DNA of 64,000 nucleotides from positions 3,348,001 to 3,412,000 of the forward strand of contig NZ_CP053908.1 of NCBI RefSeq assembly GCF_013256625.1, in the 5' to 3' direction. Source of the stretch: Hymenobacter sp. BRD128. Lineage in GTDB: Bacteria > Bacteroidota > Bacteroidia > Cytophagales > Hymenobacteraceae. Each line of letters opens with the position of its first letter. The stretch's first letter is position 1. The notes below the pieces were generated by a model, which was not told where the DNA came from, made no database searches, and saw nothing but the letters and a program-made list of their open reading frames with translations. Below are positions 1-8,304 of the stretch, piece after piece. The position numbers and the translations under genes are program-made.

Positions 1-1
1 A

Positions 2-508
2 CTCACCAGCCTGCTGCTCGACTTGCTGCAAAAAAGCCCGGCCGCGCGCATCGTCAACGTGGCCTCGATGGCTTATCGCTTCAGCAAGCCCACGCTCGAC
101 GACCTGCAATCGGAGCGTTCGTACAGCCCGGTGTGGGAGTATGGCAACACGAAGCTCTGGAACATCATGTTTACGCAGGAGCTAGCCAAGCGCCTGCGCG
201 AGCACGGCATCACTAATGTGACGACCAATGCGCTGCACCCCGGCGCGGTGGCCACCGGCTACGGCCAGCAGACGGGCGGCATCATTTCGGCGCTCCTGGC
301 GCTAGGCCGGCCCCTTATGCTTTCGCCCGAGAAGGGTGCCGAAACCAGCCTTTTTCTGGCCACCGACCCTGGCGTGGCGGCTACCAGCGGCGGCTTTTTC
401 AGCAAGAAAAAGCCAGAGCCGGTCAAGAGTAAGTTCAACACGCCTGGTAACAATAAGAAGCTGTGGGAAATCAGCGAGGCGCTGACCGACACCAAGTTTC
501 TGGACTAG
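2..508 (+). CDS. SDR-family oxidoreductase, 5' truncated by window edge
   Basis: The frame is open from base 2, so only the C-terminal part (about 168 residues) of a short-chain dehydrogenase/reductase is present; the Rossmann glycine motif lies outside the window. The strand-5 serine motif (VNVASMAYR) is followed by the catalytic YxxxK as YGNTK, with the NALHPGAVATG loop after it. The best resemblance is to the retinol-dehydrogenase/WW-domain-oxidoreductase-like SDRs that are common in bacteria. The substrate cannot be told from sequence. It ends at TAG about 70 nt before the next gene, on the same strand. Confidence 0.85.
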   Translation, partial: LTSLLLDLLQKSPAARIVNVASMAYRFSKPTLDDLQSERSYSPVWEYGNTKLWNIMFTQELAKRLREHGITNVTTNALHPGAVATGYGQQTGGIISALLALGRPLMLSPEKGAETSLFLATDPGVAATSGGFFSKKKPEPVKSKFNTPGNNKKLWEISEALTDTKFLD

Positions 509-577
509 CCGGGCCGGCTAGCCCAACTTTTCGGCTAGCCGGGGGCTTTAGCTACTGTTTCACGCAGCTTTTATAGA

Positions 578-1618
578 ATGGAAGTAGGAATCAGCTCTTT
601 TGGCGAAGTAGCTCCCGCCCACGTAGCGGGCGCCGACCACGCGGCCGCCCAACGCATGCAGGAACTCGTAGCGCTGGGCCGCTGCGCCGATGAGGCCGGG
701 CTGGATGTGCTGGCCATTGGCGAGCACCACCGGGCCGACTACGTAGTGTCGGCGCCCGAAATGGTGCTGGCGGCCGTGGCCTCAGTCACGAAACGCCTGC
801 GCCTCACCAGCGCCGTCACGGTGCTCAGCTCGACCGACCCGGTGCGCACGTTTCAGAATTTTGCTACGCTCGATTTGCTGTCGAATGGCCGGGCTGAGAT
901 TATCGCCGGGCGCGGGTCGTTCACGGAGTCATTCCCGCTGTTTGGGCAAAACCTGAACGACTACGACGAGCTATACGCCGAAAAGCTGGGGCTATTACTT
1001 GCCCTTAATGATAACGAGGTGGTGACCTGGAAAGGCAAGCACCGGCCGGCCATCGCGGGCCGGGGCGTGTACCCGCGCCCGGTGCAGCCCAAGCTGCCCA
1101 TCTGGATTGGGGTGGGCGGCACGCCCGCCTCGGCCGCGCGGGCCGGGTCGCTGGGGCTCGGGCTCACCATTGCCATTTTGGGTGGCGCACCGGCGCAGTA
1201 CGTCACGTTTGCGGATATCTACCGCCGCGCCGCGCAGCAGGCTGGCCACGATGCCGCGGCCCTGCCGCTGTGCATCAACTGCCACTTTCACCTGGCCGAA
1301 AACGCCAAGCAGGCCGCCGATGAGTTTTTTCCGGCTTATGCGCTGACCATGAACCGCATCGGCCGCGAGCGCGGCTGGCGGCCCATGACGCGCCCGCAGT
1401 TCGATTACCTCTGCGGGCCGGATGGGCCACTCTTCGTGGGCTCGCCGCCGCAGATTATCGACAAGCTGCTTTACCTCAGTCAATTATTTGGCAATACCCG
1501 CTTCCTGGGTCAGCTCATGCTGGAGGGCATGCCGCACGCGGCCGTACTGCGCTCGACCGAGTTGTTTGGTCAGCAGGTGGCCCCGGCCATGCGAGCGGCG
1601 CTAGGTATCACTGTCTGA
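578..1618 (+). CDS. LLM class flavin-dependent oxidoreductase (luciferase-like)
   Basis: A 346-residue protein of the bacterial luciferase-like monooxygenase superfamily. It opens with a short beta strand (VGISSFGEV), carries GEHHRADY near residue 50, a motif typical of this family, and has a glycine/alanine-rich segment (GGTPASAARAGS) near residue 180 where the FMN phosphate normally sits. Family members use FMNH2 or F420 to oxidise small organics; the substrate is not deducible. The ATG at 578 is the first codon of the conserved strand. It converges on ahcY, and a strong bidirectional hairpin separates the two. Confidence 0.85.
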   Translation: MEVGISSFGEVAPAHVAGADHAAAQRMQELVALGRCADEAGLDVLAIGEHHRADYVVSAPEMVLAAVASVTKRLRLTSAVTVLSSTDPVRTFQNFATLDLLSNGRAEIIAGRGSFTESFPLFGQNLNDYDELYAEKLGLLLALNDNEVVTWKGKHRPAIAGRGVYPRPVQPKLPIWIGVGGTPASAARAGSLGLGLTIAILGGAPAQYVTFADIYRRAAQQAGHDAAALPLCINCHFHLAENAKQAADEFFPAYALTMNRIGRERGWRPMTRPQFDYLCGPDGPLFVGSPPQIIDKLLYLSQLFGNTRFLGQLMLEGMPHAAVLRSTELFGQQVAPAMRAALGITV

Positions 1619-1632
1619 ACCACGGTTCGTCG

Positions 1633-1727
1633 GATTTTCCGGATTTTGTGAACGCAAAAAAGGCCGCTCAAATGAGCGGCCTTTTTTATTTTTACCAGAG
1701 CCACTCGTTTACACAATCCGCAGAATC
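1633..1727. repeat. Imperfect inverted repeat flanking a terminator
   Basis: Arms 1633-1654 and 1706-1727 are inverted, imperfect copies of a GGATTtTGTgAACG-type core. They surround the terminator at 1656-1687. The same GGATTT/AAATCC flavour recurs in the inverted repeats at 8305-8385 and 46256-46462, so this may be one member of an intergenic repeat family. Confidence 0.5.
1656..1687. terminator. Bidirectional rho-independent terminator
   Basis: GGCCGCTC, loop AAAT, GAGCGGCC, with A6 before and T6 after, lies between two convergent genes, the LLM oxidoreductase and ahcY. It would work in both directions. Confidence 0.9.
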
Positions 1728-1744
1728 TATAGTTCAGACGGTTG

Positions 1745-3064
1745 TTAATAGCGGTACAAATCCGACTTGAACGGACCTTGCACGGGCACTTTGATATAGT
1801 CGGCTTGCTTGGGCGTCAGTTCGTCGAGCTCCACGCCAATTTTGGCGAGGTGCAGGCGAGCTACTTTCTCGTCGAGGTGCTTGGGCAGGGTGTACACCTG
1901 GTTTTCGTACTGGTCGGCGTGTGCCCACAACTCTAGCTGGGCTAGAGTCTGGTTGGTAAACGAGTTCGACATCACGAACGATGGGTGGCCGGTGGCGCAG
2001 CCCAGGTTTACCAGGCGGCCTTCGGCCAGAATAATAACCTCTTTGCCATCAATGTTGTAGAGGTCAACTTGCGGCTTCACCGTGTCTTTGGTGTGGCCGT
2101 AGTTCTTGTTGAGCCACGCCATATCAATTTCATCGTCGAAGTGGCCAATGTTGCAGACAATAGCCTTGTCTTTAAGAGCCCGGAAATGCTCTTCGCGGAT
2201 AATGTCGCAGTTGCCGGTAGTGGTAATCACGATGTCGGCGCGCGGAATGGCGTTCTCCATCTTCTTCACCTCGTAGCTGTCCATAGCCGCCTGCAGGGCG
2301 CAGATGGGGTCGATTTCGGTGACAATAACGCGGGCGCCGGCGCCGCGCAGGCTAGCGGCAGTGCCTTTTCCTACGTCGCCGTAACCGGCTACTACGGCTA
2401 CTTTGCCGGCCATCATCACGTCGGTAGCCCGGCGAATGGCGTCTACGGCCGACTCTTTGCAGCCGTATTTGTTGTCAAACTTCGACTTCGTTACCGAGTC
2501 ATTGATGTTGAAGGCGGGAAAGGGCAGCGAGCCATTTTTCACGCGCTCAATGAGGCGCAGCACGCCGGTCGTGGTTTCTTCCGACACGCCTTTGATACCG
2601 CTGGCCAACTCCGGGAACTGGTCGAGCACCATGTTGGTAAGGTCGCCGCCATCGTCGAGAATCATATTAAGCGGCTGGCGCTCCTCCCCAAAAAACAGCG
2701 TTTGCTCGATGCACCAGTTGAATTCTTCCTCGTTCATACCTTTCCAGGCGTATACCGGGATACCAGCGGCGGCGATGGCGGCGGCGGCATGGTCCTGAGT
2801 CGAGAAGATGTTGCACGACGACCAAGTCACGTCGGCCCCGAGCGCGATGAGCGTCTCGATGAGCACGGCCGTCTGAATGGTCATGTGCAGGCAGCCGGCG
2901 ATGCGGGCCCCTTTCAGCGGCTGGCTCGGGCCAAACTCGGCGCGCAGGCTCATCAGGCCGGGCATTTCGGCTTCGGCCAGGCGAATTTCCTTGCGCCCCC
3001 ACTCGGCCAGGCTCAGGTCTTTTACTTTGTACGGAACGTAGGTCGTGGGCTTAGTTTCTACCAT
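1745..3064 (-). CDS. ahcY: Adenosylhomocysteinase (S-adenosyl-L-homocysteine hydrolase)
   Basis: A 439-residue enzyme that hydrolyses S-adenosylhomocysteine to adenosine and homocysteine, removing the product inhibitor of methyltransferases. Visible hallmarks are the substrate-binding segment [17 protein letters not shown], the NAD-binding GYGDVGKG near residue 220, and a C-terminus ending KSDLYRY, the conserved tail that closes the NAD site. I chose the ATG at 3064 ([10 protein letters not shown]) because the reading frame upstream opens only on a TTG. A Bacteroidota -7 element (TATCTTTG on the minus strand) lies about 36 nt upstream. A SAM-type methyltransferase gene and metK lie within 3 kb. 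Confidence 0.97.
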   Translation of the reverse strand: MVETKPTTYVPYKVKDLSLAEWGRKEIRLAEAEMPGLMSLRAEFGPSQPLKGARIAGCLHMTIQTAVLIETLIALGADVTWSSCNIFSTQDHAAAAIAAAGIPVYAWKGMNEEEFNWCIEQTLFFGEERQPLNMILDDGGDLTNMVLDQFPELASGIKGVSEETTTGVLRLIERVKNGSLPFPAFNINDSVTKSKFDNKYGCKESAVDAIRRATDVMMAGKVAVVAGYGDVGKGTAASLRGAGARVIVTEIDPICALQAAMDSYEVKKMENAIPRADIVITTTGNCDIIREEHFRALKDKAIVCNIGHFDDEIDMAWLNKNYGHTKDTVKPQVDLYNIDGKEVIILAEGRLVNLGCATGHPSFVMSNSFTNQTLAQLELWAHADQYENQVYTLPKHLDEKVARLHLAKIGVELDELTPKQADYIKVPVQGPFKSDLYRY

Positions 3065-3099
3065 GATAGTCAGCAATTGAATGTCGGGTATTCCAACCG

Positions 3100-3107
3100 C
3101 AAAGATA
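3100..3107 (-). promoter_or_regulatory. Candidate -7 element of the ahcY promoter
   Basis: The minus strand reads TATCTTTG, a perfect match to TAnnTTTG, the Bacteroidota housekeeping -7 box. No good -33 TTTG is visible at the ideal distance. The implied leader is about 30 nt. Confidence 0.55.
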
Positions 3108-3122
3108 CGAATTTGTTAGGGG

Positions 3123-3152
3123 TTGGAAGCATCTTAAGCGCCCCTACCTTTG
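3123..3152 (+). promoter_or_regulatory. Bacteroidota promoter, probably giving a leaderless mRNA
   Basis: TTG at 3123-3125, exactly 19 nt, then TACCTTTG at 3145-3152 matches the TTTG-N19-TAnnTTTG consensus. Transcription normally starts about 7 nt after the -7 box, which here falls on or next to the ATG at 3159. The promoter lies back to back with that of ahcY. Confidence 0.65.
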
Positions 3153-3158
3153 TCGGCT

Positions 3159-3773
3159 ATGACCTTCTCTTTTCTTTCTTCTGGCCGGGTAGTACGCTGG
3201 GCAGCAATAACCTCCTTAGTGGCCGGGCTGGGTTTAGCCACGCAGCCAGCCACCGCGCAAAGCGCGCTTACTACCATCCGCCTGCTGCCCGAGGACGCCG
3301 AGCGTGGCCAATACGGTCACCAACACAACTTCTACTTTTTGCCACCCGGCAAAACTGGTGAGGATTACCAGAATGCCGGTTTCTTCGGCGGTAAGCTGCG
3401 GCCATATCTCGGCAATAACTCTTCAGCCTTAGCCGAGTTGGACCATTACAAAGCGAATAAGACGGCTTATTTAATTGATAAAATAGTGCTGGTAGGCGCG
3501 GCAGGGCTTTACGGCTCGCAAGTGTTTGGACACGGCGATGCCCAGTATCATAATTCTACCCAGCAGGTAGCGGCCGGAGTAGCGGTGGCTAGCCTGCTCG
3601 CCACTATCTTCATTAATCGTCATACCAACGAGCATTTCAAGCAAGCAGTGGATAACTACAACACGGGTACCTCCGGCGTGCACGGCACCCGGTGGCCGCG
3701 GCTGCGGCCGGCTGGCGTAGGGCTAGCCACCAGCACCGGGCATCCGGTACTGGCACTGCGCTGGCAGCTATGA
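3159..3773 (+). CDS. Secreted hypothetical protein
   Basis: A 204-residue protein with a clear signal peptide: a short basic start, a hydrophobic run to about residue 26, then AxA-type cleavage near TATAQ-A. The mature part has an aromatic/glycine segment, a hydrophobic helix pair around DKIVLVGAAGLYG and VAAGVAVASLLATIF, and a basic C-terminus. I do not recognise the family. I chose the ATG at 3159 over an in-frame TTG at 3150 because the TTG lies inside the -7 promoter box. The envelope location is an inference from the signal peptide. Confidence 0.75.
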   Translation: MTFSFLSSGRVVRWAAITSLVAGLGLATQPATAQSALTTIRLLPEDAERGQYGHQHNFYFLPPGKTGEDYQNAGFFGGKLRPYLGNNSSALAELDHYKANKTAYLIDKIVLVGAAGLYGSQVFGHGDAQYHNSTQQVAAGVAVASLLATIFINRHTNEHFKQAVDNYNTGTSGVHGTRWPRLRPAGVGLATSTGHPVLALRWQL

Positions 3774-3784
3774 GGGTAAAAAGA

Positions 3785-3847
3785 AGAATTGAGGCTAGGC
3801 CGGAAGAATTATCGTCCGGCTAATTCTTCCAGCTCAGCCTCAATTCT
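3785..3847. repeat. Long imperfect hairpin after the secreted hypothetical gene
   Basis: An outer stem AGAATTGAGGCT (3785-3796) pairs with AGCCTCAATTCT (3836-3847). An inner stem GGAAGAATT (3802-3810) pairs with AATTCTTCC (3822-3830). There is no immediate T run, so it is a weak terminator at best; it may be a cruciform-type intergenic repeat. Confidence 0.5.
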
Positions 3848-3895
3848 GAATTCCGACAGCACCAGTTAGCCGTTTTTTTCGTTAGTAGCTGCACA

Positions 3896-5104
3896 ATGGA
3901 GTTTCCTTTACCCGAGGCGGCCCGACGCTACGTGGCTGCCCACCTGCACGACGACCCCGCCCACCTGGCTTTGCAGGCCCGCCGCCACCCGCACCTGCCC
4001 GTGCCCGAGTTGGTGCGCCAGATTCAGGCCCGCCAGAAGGCTCGCACCAAGCTGCCGACCTGGGCCGACAATCAGGAACTGATTTTTCCGCCCGCACTCT
4101 CCGTCGAGCAAGCCTCTTCCGAGCGCACCGCTATCTACAAGGCCGCGCTGGTGGCCGGGGCGAGCCGGCTGGCCGACCTCACGGGTGGCTTCGGGGCCGA
4201 TGCCGCGCACTTTGCGGCCGTGGTCGAGCACGTTGATTACGTGGAGCGCGACGCCAAACTGGCGGCCGTGGTAGCCTACAACCTGGAGCAGCTCGGCATC
4301 AGCAACGTGACGACTCACGCGGCCGATGCGGCAGCCTTTTTGAAGGCTAGCGGCCAGCAATTCGACTGGCTGTTTCTGGACCCGGCCCGGCGCGACCAGC
4401 GCGGCGGCAAAACTTTCCGGCTAGCCGACTGCGAGCCCGATGTGCCGCGCCTGCTACCGCTGCTGCTGCGCCACGCGCCGCGCATCCTGCTCAAAACCTC
4501 GCCCATGCTCGATATTGAGCTAGCCATTCAGGAACTCAGGCATGTGCGGCGGCTGTGGGTTATTGCGGTGGATAATGAAGTAAAAGAGGTGTTGTATGAG
4601 TTGGGCGCGGAGCCCGCCGTTGACCCCGAGCGGCTAGCCGTGAACCTGCGCCGCGACGGCAGCCAGCCCGATTTTCGCCTCAACCGCGCCCGCGAGGCCC
4701 GCGCTGTGCCCCGCTACGCCGAAGCTCAGCAGTTTCTTTACGAGCCCAACGCAGCTATTCTTAAGGCAGGCGCTTTTAAGAGCATCGGCACAGCTTTCGG
4801 GCTGCTCAAGCTGCAGCAGCACAGCCACCTATACACCAGCCAAGAGCTGCGCGCCGAGTTTCCGGGGCGTATTTTTCGCATCCTGGCCACCGAGAAAGCC
4901 GATGGGCCCAGCCTGAAAAAGCACCTTGGGCCCGAGGGCCGGGCGCACGTCACGACCCGTAATTTTCCCGAGTCGGTGGCCGATTTTCGGCGGCGCACGG
5001 GTATTCGGGAGGGCGGCGACATTTATTTGTTTGCCACCACCGACCTGCGGGGCCGCTTGGTCGTACTGGTGTGCCAGAAGGTTTCGGCCACCGCGCCTGC
5101 CTAG
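3896..5104 (+). CDS. THUMP-like domain class I SAM-dependent methyltransferase
   Basis: A 402-residue protein with a class I methyltransferase core: the SAM-binding loop LADLTGGFGAD near residues 93-103, an acidic end of strand 2 (YVERD), and LDPARRD near residue 160 in the position of motif IV. After this comes a C-terminal region of the THUMP-like type seen in Bacteroidota proteins of this length. RNA is the likely substrate because of the THUMP-like domain, but no substrate is proven. It lies between the SAM-recycling ahcY and SAM-producing metK, which fits a SAM-dependent enzyme. Confidence 0.85.
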   Translation: MEFPLPEAARRYVAAHLHDDPAHLALQARRHPHLPVPELVRQIQARQKARTKLPTWADNQELIFPPALSVEQASSERTAIYKAALVAGASRLADLTGGFGADAAHFAAVVEHVDYVERDAKLAAVVAYNLEQLGISNVTTHAADAAAFLKASGQQFDWLFLDPARRDQRGGKTFRLADCEPDVPRLLPLLLRHAPRILLKTSPMLDIELAIQELRHVRRLWVIAVDNEVKEVLYELGAEPAVDPERLAVNLRRDGSQPDFRLNRAREARAVPRYAEAQQFLYEPNAAILKAGAFKSIGTAFGLLKLQQHSHLYTSQELRAEFPGRIFRILATEKADGPSLKKHLGPEGRAHVTTRNFPESVADFRRRTGIREGGDIYLFATTDLRGRLVVLVCQKVSATAPA

Positions 5105-5145
5105 GCCTTGCGTGGCCAAAACGTGGCCGCTCAGGATTTAATGAG

Positions 5146-5194
5146 TAGTTTTGCGCCCCGCCCGCCCGCGCCGCTGACCTGGCCCGGCGGGCGG
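5146..5194 (+). promoter_or_regulatory. Candidate metK promoter and leader hairpin
   Basis: TAGTTTTG at 5146-5153 fits the -7 consensus. It is followed at once by a GC hairpin (CCGCCCGCC at 5158-5166, GGCGGGCGG at 5186-5194) and then ATTTTTG. The hairpin may terminate transcription from the methyltransferase gene, or sit at the very 5' end of the metK leader as an attenuator. I see no recognisable SAM riboswitch core. Confidence 0.45.
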
Positions 5195-5218
5195 ATTTTT
5201 GTTTGTTAATTTCCCGCC

Positions 5219-6481
5219 ATGCCCTATCTGTTCACTTCCGAATCGGTTTCGGAAGGCCACCCCGATAAAGTTGCCGACCAGATTTCCGACGCCATCCTCG
5301 ACGAATATTTGCGCCAGGACCCCTCGGCCAAAGTAGCCTGCGAAACCCTCGTAACGACGGATTTTGCCCTGGTGGCCGGCGAAATAAAGTCAACAGCCCA
5401 CGTCGATGCCGAGCCTATCGTGCGCGAAACCATTCGGCGCATTGGCTACAACAAGCCCGAGTACCTGTTCAACGCCGACACTTGCGAGGTGATGAACCGC
5501 CTGCACGAGCAGTCGCCCGATATCAACCAGGGCGTGGTGCGCCAGGCCCCCGAAGAGCAGGGCGCCGGCGACCAGGGCATGATGTTTGGCTACGCCACCA
5601 GTGAAAGCGCCAGCTACATGCCGCTGGCCCTCGACCTGTCGCATCGCCTGCTCGAAGAGCTGGCCACCATTCGCCGGGCAGGCCAGGAGATGACTTACCT
5701 GCGCCCCGACGCCAAAAGCCAGGTAACCATCCGCTACTCCGACGACCACCGCCCCGAGGCCATTGAAACCATCGTCATCAGCACCCAGCACGATGAGTTC
5801 GACGCGTCGGAAGATGCTATGCTGGCGCGCATCAAGCAGGATATTCTCACTATCTTGATTCCGCGCGTGAAGGCCAAGCTTAGCCCCGAGGTACAGGCGC
5901 TCTTCACTGCTGACATTCAACACCATATCAACCCCACGGGCAAGTTTGTTATCGGTGGGCCGCACGGCGACTCGGGCCTCACCGGCCGCAAAATTATCGT
6001 AGATACCTACGGCGGTAAGGGTGCCCACGGCGGCGGGGCTTTCTCGGGCAAAGATTCGAGCAAAGTTGACCGCTCGGCGGCCTACGCCACCCGCCACATT
6101 GCCAAAAACCTGGTGGCCGCCGGCGTGGCCGACCAGGCCCTGGTGCAGGTAGCTTACGCCATCGGTGTAGCCAAGCCGGTAGGCTTGTACGTCACTACCT
6201 CGGGCACCACTAAGGCACTGGGTACCAACGGCCAGCCGCTCACCGACGGCGAGATTGCCGATAAAGTGAATGAGCTTTTCGACCTGCGGCCCTACGCCAT
6301 CGTGGAGCGGCTAGGCCTGCGCAATCCTATTTTTGGCGCCACGGCCGCCTACGGCCACATGGGCCGCCAGCCCGGCACCGTGACCGTGAAGATGGAAAAC
6401 GGCGAAGAAAAAACTTTCGAAACTTTCACCTGGGAAAAACTCGACTACGTGGACCGCATCAAGGCCGCTTTTAGGCTTTAG
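5219..6481 (+). CDS. metK: S-adenosylmethionine synthetase
   Basis: A 420-residue MAT that makes SAM from ATP and methionine in the cytoplasm. Visible motifs are the ATP-binding GHPDK at residues 14-18, GDQGMMFGYA near 120, and the loop GGGAFSGKDSSKVDRSAAY near 275 that carries the catalytic lysine and arginine. The length is a little above the family's 380-400 residues because of acidic insertions. The ATG at 5219 precedes the conserved YLFTSESVSEGHPDK start. It is followed by a strong terminator shared with the convergent hpf gene. Confidence 0.98.
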   Translation: MPYLFTSESVSEGHPDKVADQISDAILDEYLRQDPSAKVACETLVTTDFALVAGEIKSTAHVDAEPIVRETIRRIGYNKPEYLFNADTCEVMNRLHEQSPDINQGVVRQAPEEQGAGDQGMMFGYATSESASYMPLALDLSHRLLEELATIRRAGQEMTYLRPDAKSQVTIRYSDDHRPEAIETIVISTQHDEFDASEDAMLARIKQDILTILIPRVKAKLSPEVQALFTADIQHHINPTGKFVIGGPHGDSGLTGRKIIVDTYGGKGAHGGGAFSGKDSSKVDRSAAYATRHIAKNLVAAGVADQALVQVAYAIGVAKPVGLYVTTSGTTKALGTNGQPLTDGEIADKVNELFDLRPYAIVERLGLRNPIFGATAAYGHMGRQPGTVTVKMENGEEKTFETFTWEKLDYVDRIKAAFRL

Positions 6482-6496
6482 GCACCCCTCGCAACC

Positions 6497-6533
6497 AAAA
6501 AGCCCCGGCTGCCTAGAGCAGCCGGGGCTTTTT
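6497..6533. terminator. Bidirectional terminator between metK and hpf
   Basis: AAAAGCCCCGGCTGC pairs with GCAGCCGGGGCTTTT across a short loop, with A and T runs on both sides, so it can stop both convergent transcripts. Confidence 0.92.
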
Positions 6534-6548
6534 AACTTATAAACGGGC

Positions 6549-6848
6549 CTAGTGGCTCAGCGATTTTTCTTTGTACTTGGTAATCTGACGCTTCAGCGCT
6601 TCGACAGCGGCGTCGGTAGCGGCCTCGAAGGAGGTCGCGTCTTCCTGGCTAAACAGGGTACTACCGGGCACCATGAGCTTGATTTCGACTGTTTTATTCG
6701 CGGCGCCGTCCTTGTTGTTGAGGCGCAGAATCACTTCCCCATCCGTTACACGGTCGTAGAAATGTTCCAGCTTGTTCAGGCGTTGCTGGATAAAGTCGAG
6801 CAGGGTTTTGTCGGCATCGAAATGGACCGATTGCATTTGCACTTTCAT
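6549..6848 (-). CDS. hpf: Ribosome hibernation promoting factor (short HPF/RaiA)
   Basis: A 99-residue short-form HPF/YfiA protein that binds the 30S decoding region and blocks translation in stationary phase. The start MKVQMQSVHFDAD, the stretch LLDFIQQRLNKLEHFYDRV and the C-terminal EAATDAAVEALKRQITKYK are typical. It lacks the C-terminal dimerisation domain of long HPF. I chose the ATG at 6848; the longer frame upstream has no plausible start. It is the last gene of the rpsU-xerC-hpf block. Confidence 0.93.
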   Translation of the reverse strand: MKVQMQSVHFDADKTLLDFIQQRLNKLEHFYDRVTDGEVILRLNNKDGAANKTVEIKLMVPGSTLFSQEDATSFEAATDAAVEALKRQITKYKEKSLSH

Positions 6849-6988
6849 GGGCAAAAGGGAAATGTGGGTTGGGAATTGCACTCGAACAGCCAGGCATTGC
6901 CAGTCGTCAGGGCTAGCCGAAAGAATGCCGCCGAAGCTAACACCTTACCAGCCAATCCATAACCCAGCAGGCGCTGGCCGCTCGCTGA

Positions 6989-7873
6989 TTAAGCCCGCGG
7001 GTGGGCTTGTTCAAATACGGATTTCAGGCGGTCGACGGACAAGTGCGTGTACACTTGGGTGGCCGCCAGGCTGGCGTGGCCCAGCAGCTCCTTAATAGCA
7101 TTGAGGTCGGCACCCTTGCCGAGTAAGTGCGTAGCAAAGGCGTGGCGCAAGGCATGCGGGTGCTGGTGCGCCGCCGAAGTTGACACCTGGCTCAGGTATT
7201 TTTTGACGGTGCGGTACACCAGCTTTTCGTAGAGCGGCTCGCCTTTGTCGGTACGCAGCAGGGGGCTAGCTGAAGTGGCAGGCCCAAACTCGGCCAGCCG
7301 GCTAGCCCGGTATTTCTCCAGCACCAGCAGCAGCGAGGGGTTCAGGGGCACAATGCGCTGCTTGTTGCCCTTACCAGTCACGCGCACGGTGCGCGCGCCA
7401 CCGTCTACATCATCTTCCGAAATACCCAGTAGCTCCGAAAGACGAATGCCGGTGCCGTATAAGGTTTCGAGCACTAGCTGGTCGCGCACGCCCGCAAAAC
7501 TGTCTTCAAACTCAAAGGAATTGAGTAGCCGGTTCAGCGATTCTTCGGGCACAAACTCAGGCAGCTTCTTGGCCATCTTCGGCGCCTTGATACGCAGCAT
7601 GGGATTGGCCTCGATGCGATGCCCGCGCAGCAAAAATTTATAAAAGGAGCGCAAGCAGGCCACTTTACGATTCACGGTGCGCGGGTCAAGGTCCTGGTTC
7701 ATCAGGCTCACCACCCAGCTCCGAATAAGCGGGTGCGTGGCCTGCGCGGGGTCGGCTAGCTCGTACTCGGCTAGCAGATAAGCCACAAACTGCGTCAGGT
7801 CAGTCTGGTACGAGGTGACGGTGTGCGGGCTAAAGCGCTTTTCATAGCGCAAAAAATCCAGAAACTCTTCCAT
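6989..7873 (-). CDS. xerC: Tyrosine recombinase XerC/XerD-like
   Basis: A 294-residue tyrosine recombinase of the Xer type, with an N-terminal SAM-like DNA-binding domain (FLRYEKRFSPHTV) and a C-terminal catalytic domain. The catalytic set is visible: Arg in TGIRLSELLG, HxxR in HALRH, the second His in LGHASLAATQ, and the nucleophile Tyr in TQVYTHLS. It most likely resolves chromosome dimers at dif with a second Xer protein. The location between rpsU and hpf is the usual Bacteroidota order, so it is a chromosomal housekeeping gene and not a mobile integrase. The start is ATG at 7873; a GTG at 7888 is also possible. Confidence 0.93.
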   Translation of the reverse strand: MEEFLDFLRYEKRFSPHTVTSYQTDLTQFVAYLLAEYELADPAQATHPLIRSWVVSLMNQDLDPRTVNRKVACLRSFYKFLLRGHRIEANPMLRIKAPKMAKKLPEFVPEESLNRLLNSFEFEDSFAGVRDQLVLETLYGTGIRLSELLGISEDDVDGGARTVRVTGKGNKQRIVPLNPSLLLVLEKYRASRLAEFGPATSASPLLRTDKGEPLYEKLVYRTVKKYLSQVSTSAAHQHPHALRHAFATHLLGKGADLNAIKELLGHASLAATQVYTHLSVDRLKSVFEQAHPRA

Positions 7874-7954
7874 AAGCAAGCCCGGCACGACATTAGTCGC
7901 GGCCGAGCTTGCAAAGTAGCGCTAGTAACGGTTATTTTATTCAGCCGCAACGCC

Positions 7955-7996
7955 AGAAGCCCGCCCAACTGCCGGTAGGCAATCGGGCGGGCTTCT
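7955..7996 (-). terminator. Hairpin downstream of rpsU
   Basis: AGAAGCCCGCCC (7955-7966) pairs with GGGCGGGCTTCT (7985-7996). It lies 30 nt after the rpsU stop. There is no U run, so it could be an mRNA-stabilising or processing hairpin between rpsU and xerC. Confidence 0.5.
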
Positions 7997-8026
7997 CGAA
8001 ACTAGAAAAACCGAACGGCCGAACGA

Positions 8027-8221
8027 CTATTCGTTCTCGGTACCGTAGGTAGCCAGCTTGTAAACAGCCTTCTGCTTCAGCTTGCGCTGGGTGACGCTCG
8101 GCTTCTGGAAGAACGTGCGGCGGCGAAGCTCTTTAAGCACGCCAGTGCGCTCAAATTTCTTTTTGAAGCGCTTCAGCGCACGGTCAACGGTTTCGTTGTC
8201 TTTGATTTGAACGATAATCAT
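8027..8221 (-). CDS. rpsU: 30S ribosomal protein S21
   Basis: A 64-residue basic protein, the usual length. [22 protein letters not shown] and [13 protein letters not shown] are the S21 signature. It sits near the 3' end of 16S rRNA in the 30S subunit. A near-perfect housekeeping promoter lies about 50 nt upstream. No purine-rich Shine-Dalgarno is visible before the ATG. It starts the rpsU-xerC-hpf block. Confidence 0.97.
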   Translation of the reverse strand: MIIVQIKDNETVDRALKRFKKKFERTGVLKELRRRTFFQKPSVTQRKLKQKAVYKLATYGTENE

Positions 8222-8271
8222 ATCGGGGATTGAGAATGCTTTCGCGACGGGAAGCCGAGTAAATCGGGCAG

Positions 8272-8302
8272 CAAAGATACTAACGGAGTACGCGGATTCA
8301 AA
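8272..8302 (-). promoter_or_regulatory. rpsU promoter (TTTG-N19-TATCTTTG)
   Basis: Read on the minus strand, TTTG (8299-8302) is followed after 19 nt by TATCTTTG (8272-8279). This fits the Bacteroidota housekeeping promoter in sequence and spacing. The predicted leader is about 45 nt. Confidence 0.8.
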
Positions 8303-8304
8303 AA

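Noticed and set aside
1985..3361. 458-residue open frame opposite ahcY
   Set aside because: It is the antisense shadow of ahcY, which has all family motifs; the predicted protein is His/Val/Gly-rich with no fold.
5104..5218. SAM riboswitch before metK
   Set aside because: Only a simple GC hairpin is visible; no conserved SAM-I, SAM-II or SAM-III core could be traced.
6989..7873. Mobile-element integrase
   Set aside because: Length, motifs and position between rpsU and hpf fit a chromosomal Xer recombinase; no attachment-site repeats or cargo genes are visible.
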